Source of the DNA: Bog-532 sp963805255
GTDB taxonomy: Bacteria > Actinomycetota > Actinomycetes > Streptosporangiales > Streptosporangiaceae
NCBI GenBank assembly: GCA_963805255.1
Contig: CAWDTK010000028.1
Coordinates: 11,949-75,948 of the forward strand
Direction of reading: 5' to 3'
Length of the DNA stretch: 64,000 nt
Shown: one piece after another, positions 61,569 through 64,000 of the stretch
How the letters are laid out: every line of letters begins with the position of its first letter
Numbering within the stretch: position 1 is the first letter of the stretch
Translations under genes and position numbers: made by a program
The notes under the pieces: model-generated
Seen by the model: only the letters and a program-made list of their open reading frames with translations
Told to the model about the DNA's origin: nothing
Databases searched by the model: none

Positions 61569-62300
61569 ATGGCCCGCGCGGATCTGGATAAGCGGCCCGG
61601 CGAAGTCGCCGCGATGTTCGACGAGCTCGCCGGGCGTTACGACCTGCTCAACGACCTGCTGTCGGCCGGGCAGGTCCGGTGGTGGCGGCGGGTCGTCGCG
61701 CGCGCCGTGGGCGCGCAGGCCGGGGAGCGGGTGCTTGACCTGGCGGCGGGCACCGGCACCTCCACCGTCACCTTCGGCACAGCCGGCGCCGACTGCGTGG
61801 CGTGTGACTTCTCCCTGGGGATGCTGCGCGCCGGGCTGCGCCGGGCCCGGGCCGCGCCGGAAAGGCCCGGCGTGCCCGGCGTCCCGCAGCCCGCGTTCGT
61901 CGCCGGCGACGCGCTCCGGCTGCCGTTCGCCGACAGCATGTTCGACGCGGTGACAATCTCGTTCGGCTTGCGGAATGTCGTGGACCCGGCGCGCGCGCTC
62001 GCCGAGATGCGCCGGGTCACCCGGCCCGGCGGCCGCCTGGTCATCTGCGAGTTCTCCCGGCTGTCGGCGCGCCCGCTGCGGGTGGCGTACGAGCGCTACC
62101 TGGCGCGGGCGCTGCCCGCCATCGCCCGCCGCGCGGCGCGCAATGCGGCCGCGTACGAGTATCTGGCCGAGTCGATCGCCGACTGGCCGGACCAGCAGGA
62201 ACTGGCCCGGATGCTGCATTCGGCGGGCTGGTCGGCGGTGAAGTGGCGCAACCTGACCTTCGGGATCGTCGCGGTGCACGCCGCGCGCCGACCGGGCTGA
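61569..62300 (+). CDS. menG: Demethylmenaquinone methyltransferase
   Basis: A 243-residue UbiE/MenG methyltransferase that performs the last methylation of menaquinone. AAMFDELAGRYDLLNDLLSA GQ, the SAM motif VLDLAAGTGTSTVTF, and FGLRNVVDPARALAEMRRVT RPGG are characteristic. A 200-base gap with no gene separates it from cysN. A MenJ-like reductase follows after another 232 bases and probably acts on the same quinone. Confidence 0.94.
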   Translation: MARADLDKRPGEVAAMFDELAGRYDLLNDLLSAGQVRWWRRVVARAVGAQAGERVLDLAAGTGTSTVTFGTAGADCVACDFSLGMLRAGLRRARAAPERPGVPGVPQPAFVAGDALRLPFADSMFDAVTISFGLRNVVDPARALAEMRRVTRPGGRLVICEFSRLSARPLRVAYERYLARALPAIARRAARNAAAYEYLAESIADWPDQQELARMLHSAGWSAVKWRNLTFGIVAVHAARRPG

Positions 62301-62484
62301 GCCGTGCGGCTGAGCCGCCCGGTACCGCGCGTGACCGGGCACGAAGAGCAGCCATAAGGCATACGTTGGGACCGGGCGGCCGGACGCGGTGGCCCAGCGG
62401 AACGGCGCCCGGTGCGCGTTCACCGCGCGAGGCGGGGCGGTGACGTGCCTGGCACCAGCCGGGCCTAAACTAATGGCAAAGAAT

Positions 62485-62502
62485 TTGTGAAGAGCTTCAC
62501 AA
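62485..62502. promoter_or_regulatory. Rex operator (ROP) upstream of menJ
   Basis: TTGTGAAGAGCTTCACAA is an exact match to the Rex consensus TTGTGAA-N4-TTCACAA. GCTTCACAA is repeated immediately after it. It lies 31 bases upstream of the menJ GTG, positioned to block transcription when NADH is low, as Rex does for respiratory genes in Streptomyces. Confidence 0.8.
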
Positions 62503-62532
62503 GCTTCACAAGGGAAGGTCAGGAATGGACCC

Positions 62533-63863
62533 GTGACCGAGCACGTTTCCCCTCATCCTGCGGCGGCGGCCGCACGGCCCGCCACCGACGAGGCGGATGT
62601 CATCGTTGTCGGCGCCGGGCCCGCCGGGTCGACGACCGCCTACTACCTCGCCTGCGCGGGGCTGGACGTGCTGCTGCTGGAGAAGAGCAGGTTCCCCCGC
62701 GAGAAGGTGTGCGGGGACGGCCTCACGCCGCGCGCGGTCAAGGCCCTCGTGGCCATGGGCGTGCCGATCAGCGAGAGCGACGGGTGGCTGCGCAACAAGG
62801 GGCTTCGCGTGGTCGGCGCCGGGATGCGGCTGGAGCTGCCCTGGCCGGACCTGACCAGCTACCCCGGGTACGGCCTGGTCCGCACCAGGCTGGACTTCGA
62901 CCAGCGGCTGGCCCAGCGGGCCCAGAAGGCGGGGGCGCGGCTGGCTGAAGGCGTCAACGTGACCGGGCCGGTCATCGACGAGCGGCCGGGCCGGATCACC
63001 GGCGTGACCGCCCGCCCGGCCGGCGGCCAGCGGGACGGCAGTGCCGGGCCGGCGCGGGGCCGGAACGGGTCTACCGGGCCCGCCTGGTCATCGCCGCGGA
63101 CGGGAACTCCTCCCGGCTGTCGGTCTCGATGGGCCTGCGCAAGCGGGACGACCGCCCGATCGGCGTGGCCGTCCGCGCCTACTACACCAGCCCCCGCCAC
63201 GAGGACGACTACCTGGAGTCCTGGCTCGACCTGTGGGAGGGTGACCGGCTGCTGCCCGGCTACGGCTGGATCTTCGGGATGGGCGACGGCACCAGCAACG
63301 TCGGGCTGGGCCTGCTGAACACGTCCGCCGCGTTCGGCAACACCGACTACCACGCCCTGCTCCGGCGCTGGCTGGCCGGAATGCCGCCCGAATGGGGGTT
63401 CACCGAGGATCGCCGCGCCGGCCCCATCCGCGGGGCCGCGCTCCCGATGGCCTTCAACCGGACCCCGCACTACGCCCGGGGCCTGCTGCTCGCCGGCGAC
63501 GCGGCCGGGATGGTGAACCCGTTCAACGGTGAGGGCATCGCCTACGCCATGGAATGCGGGGAGATCGCCGCGCGGACCGTGACGCAGGCTTTGGCCGCGC
63601 CCACCTGGGCCGATGCCGAAAAGGTGCTGAATAGCTACCCGCGCGCGCTCGCGGACGCGTACGGCGGCTACTACGCTCTCGGGCGGACGTTCGTGAAAGC
63701 GATCGGCCGGCCTGAGCTGATGCGGTTCGCCACGCGGCACGCCATGTCGCGCCCGGCGCTGATGCGTTTCGCCCTGAAGCTGCTCGGCAACCTCACCGAC
63801 CCGCGCGGAGACGCCTCCGACCGGCTGATCAACGCCATGACCAGGCTGACGCCAGCGCGTTAG
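62533..63863 (+). pseudogene. Geranylgeranyl reductase family / menaquinone reductase MenJ-like, frameshifted
   Basis: An FAD-dependent reductase of the geranylgeranyl reductase family. In actinobacteria such enzymes beside menG reduce one isoprene unit of menaquinone (MenJ). The first frame has the FAD motif VIVVGAGPAGSTTAYYLA and the conserved EKSRFPREKVCGDGLTPRAV. It runs to about 63055. The rest is in another frame: ERVYRARLVIAADGNSSRLS, GLLLAGDAAGMVNPFNGEGI AYAMECGE, to the C-terminus LINAMTRLTPAR. One missing base near 63055-63062 explains it; corrected length about 443 residues. Both halves are otherwise intact, so a sequencing indel is likely. A Rex-type operator precedes it. Confidence 0.86.
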
Positions 63864-64000
63864 CCAGCCCCAGAAGAAGCGAATGTGGATACCGTGCCTA
63901 GGATAGAAATCCCGGTCGCACACGCCGCGCCGGGAACCTGCGCGCGCGATGATCGCCCCGGGCCGGGCGCACGCGGCCCGCGCGGTCGCGGATCGCGGAG

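Overview
The window is a 64 kb stretch of very GC-rich chromosome. Nearly every third codon position is G or C, so long antisense open frames are common and mostly meaningless. The gene content points to an actinomycete (Actinomycetota): an IdeR/DtxR-type iron regulator, a mycosin-like protein, an F420/LLM-type oxidoreductase, DUF3263, DUF3027 and DUF2530 proteins, a SigR-like ECF sigma factor, CIRCE-controlled groEL2, bacterial protein mannosyltransferase, and the actinobacterial metG-tatD-ksgA-ispE and glmU-prs-rplY-pth blocks. Nothing looks like a prophage, plasmid, CRISPR array, insertion sequence or large secondary-metabolite cluster. This is core chromosome with small local rearrangements.

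Layout. 0.1-10.5 kb: YoaK-type membrane protein, broken LLM oxidoreductase, phosphatase-like membrane protein with PlsC, a large degenerate subtilisin/mycosin with a disordered tail, SAM hydrolase, DUF3263, OtsB. 10.6-17.2 kb: OtsA, then a SAM riboswitch driving a threonine-synthase-like PLP enzyme and a MoaD/ThiS carrier, CspA, two CIRCE operators with groEL, and a second cold-shock protein. 17.2-26 kb: frameshifted MFS gene, DUF3027, DUF2530, MarR, ThpR, SerC, citrate synthase, a small membrane protein and PdxH. 26-33.9 kb: an IdeR-PAS-GAF-PP2C-HATPase fusion, a 55-residue membrane protein whose stop codon lies in a 21-bp tandem repeat, ArgS, PlsX and a SigR-like sigma factor with a CRP-type site. 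34-47.2 kb: protein mannosyltransferase, RsmI, two glycosyltransferases, MetG, TatD, KsgA, IspE, ABC-F, MarR. 47.2-51.3 kb: Tam, cysteine dioxygenase and rhodanese behind a leader peptide, then a desaturase-TetR pair. 51.6-64 kb: tRNA-Gln, DHA2 transporter, GlmU, Prs, L25, Pth, CysQ-CysD-CysN, MenG, and a MenJ-like reductase behind a perfect Rex-type operator.

How the genes work together. Sulfur is a recurring theme. CysQDN activates and manages sulfate. A SAM-sensing riboswitch controls a PLP enzyme plus a sulfur-carrier-like protein. Cysteine dioxygenase and rhodanese handle excess cysteine. Regulation by redox, iron and cAMP-type signals appears as candidate Rex, IdeR-like and CRP-like sites. 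MenG and MenJ finish menaquinone. The mannosyltransferase, the GT2 enzyme and the second polytopic glycosyltransferase probably serve cell-envelope mannosylation.

Data quality. At least five genes (LLM oxidoreductase, MFS transporter, PdxH, ABC-F, MenJ) are interrupted by single-base shifts, and the protein is otherwise conserved on both sides. Several of these genes are normally maintained, so assembly or sequencing indels are at least as likely as true pseudogenes. I mark them as broken and say where.
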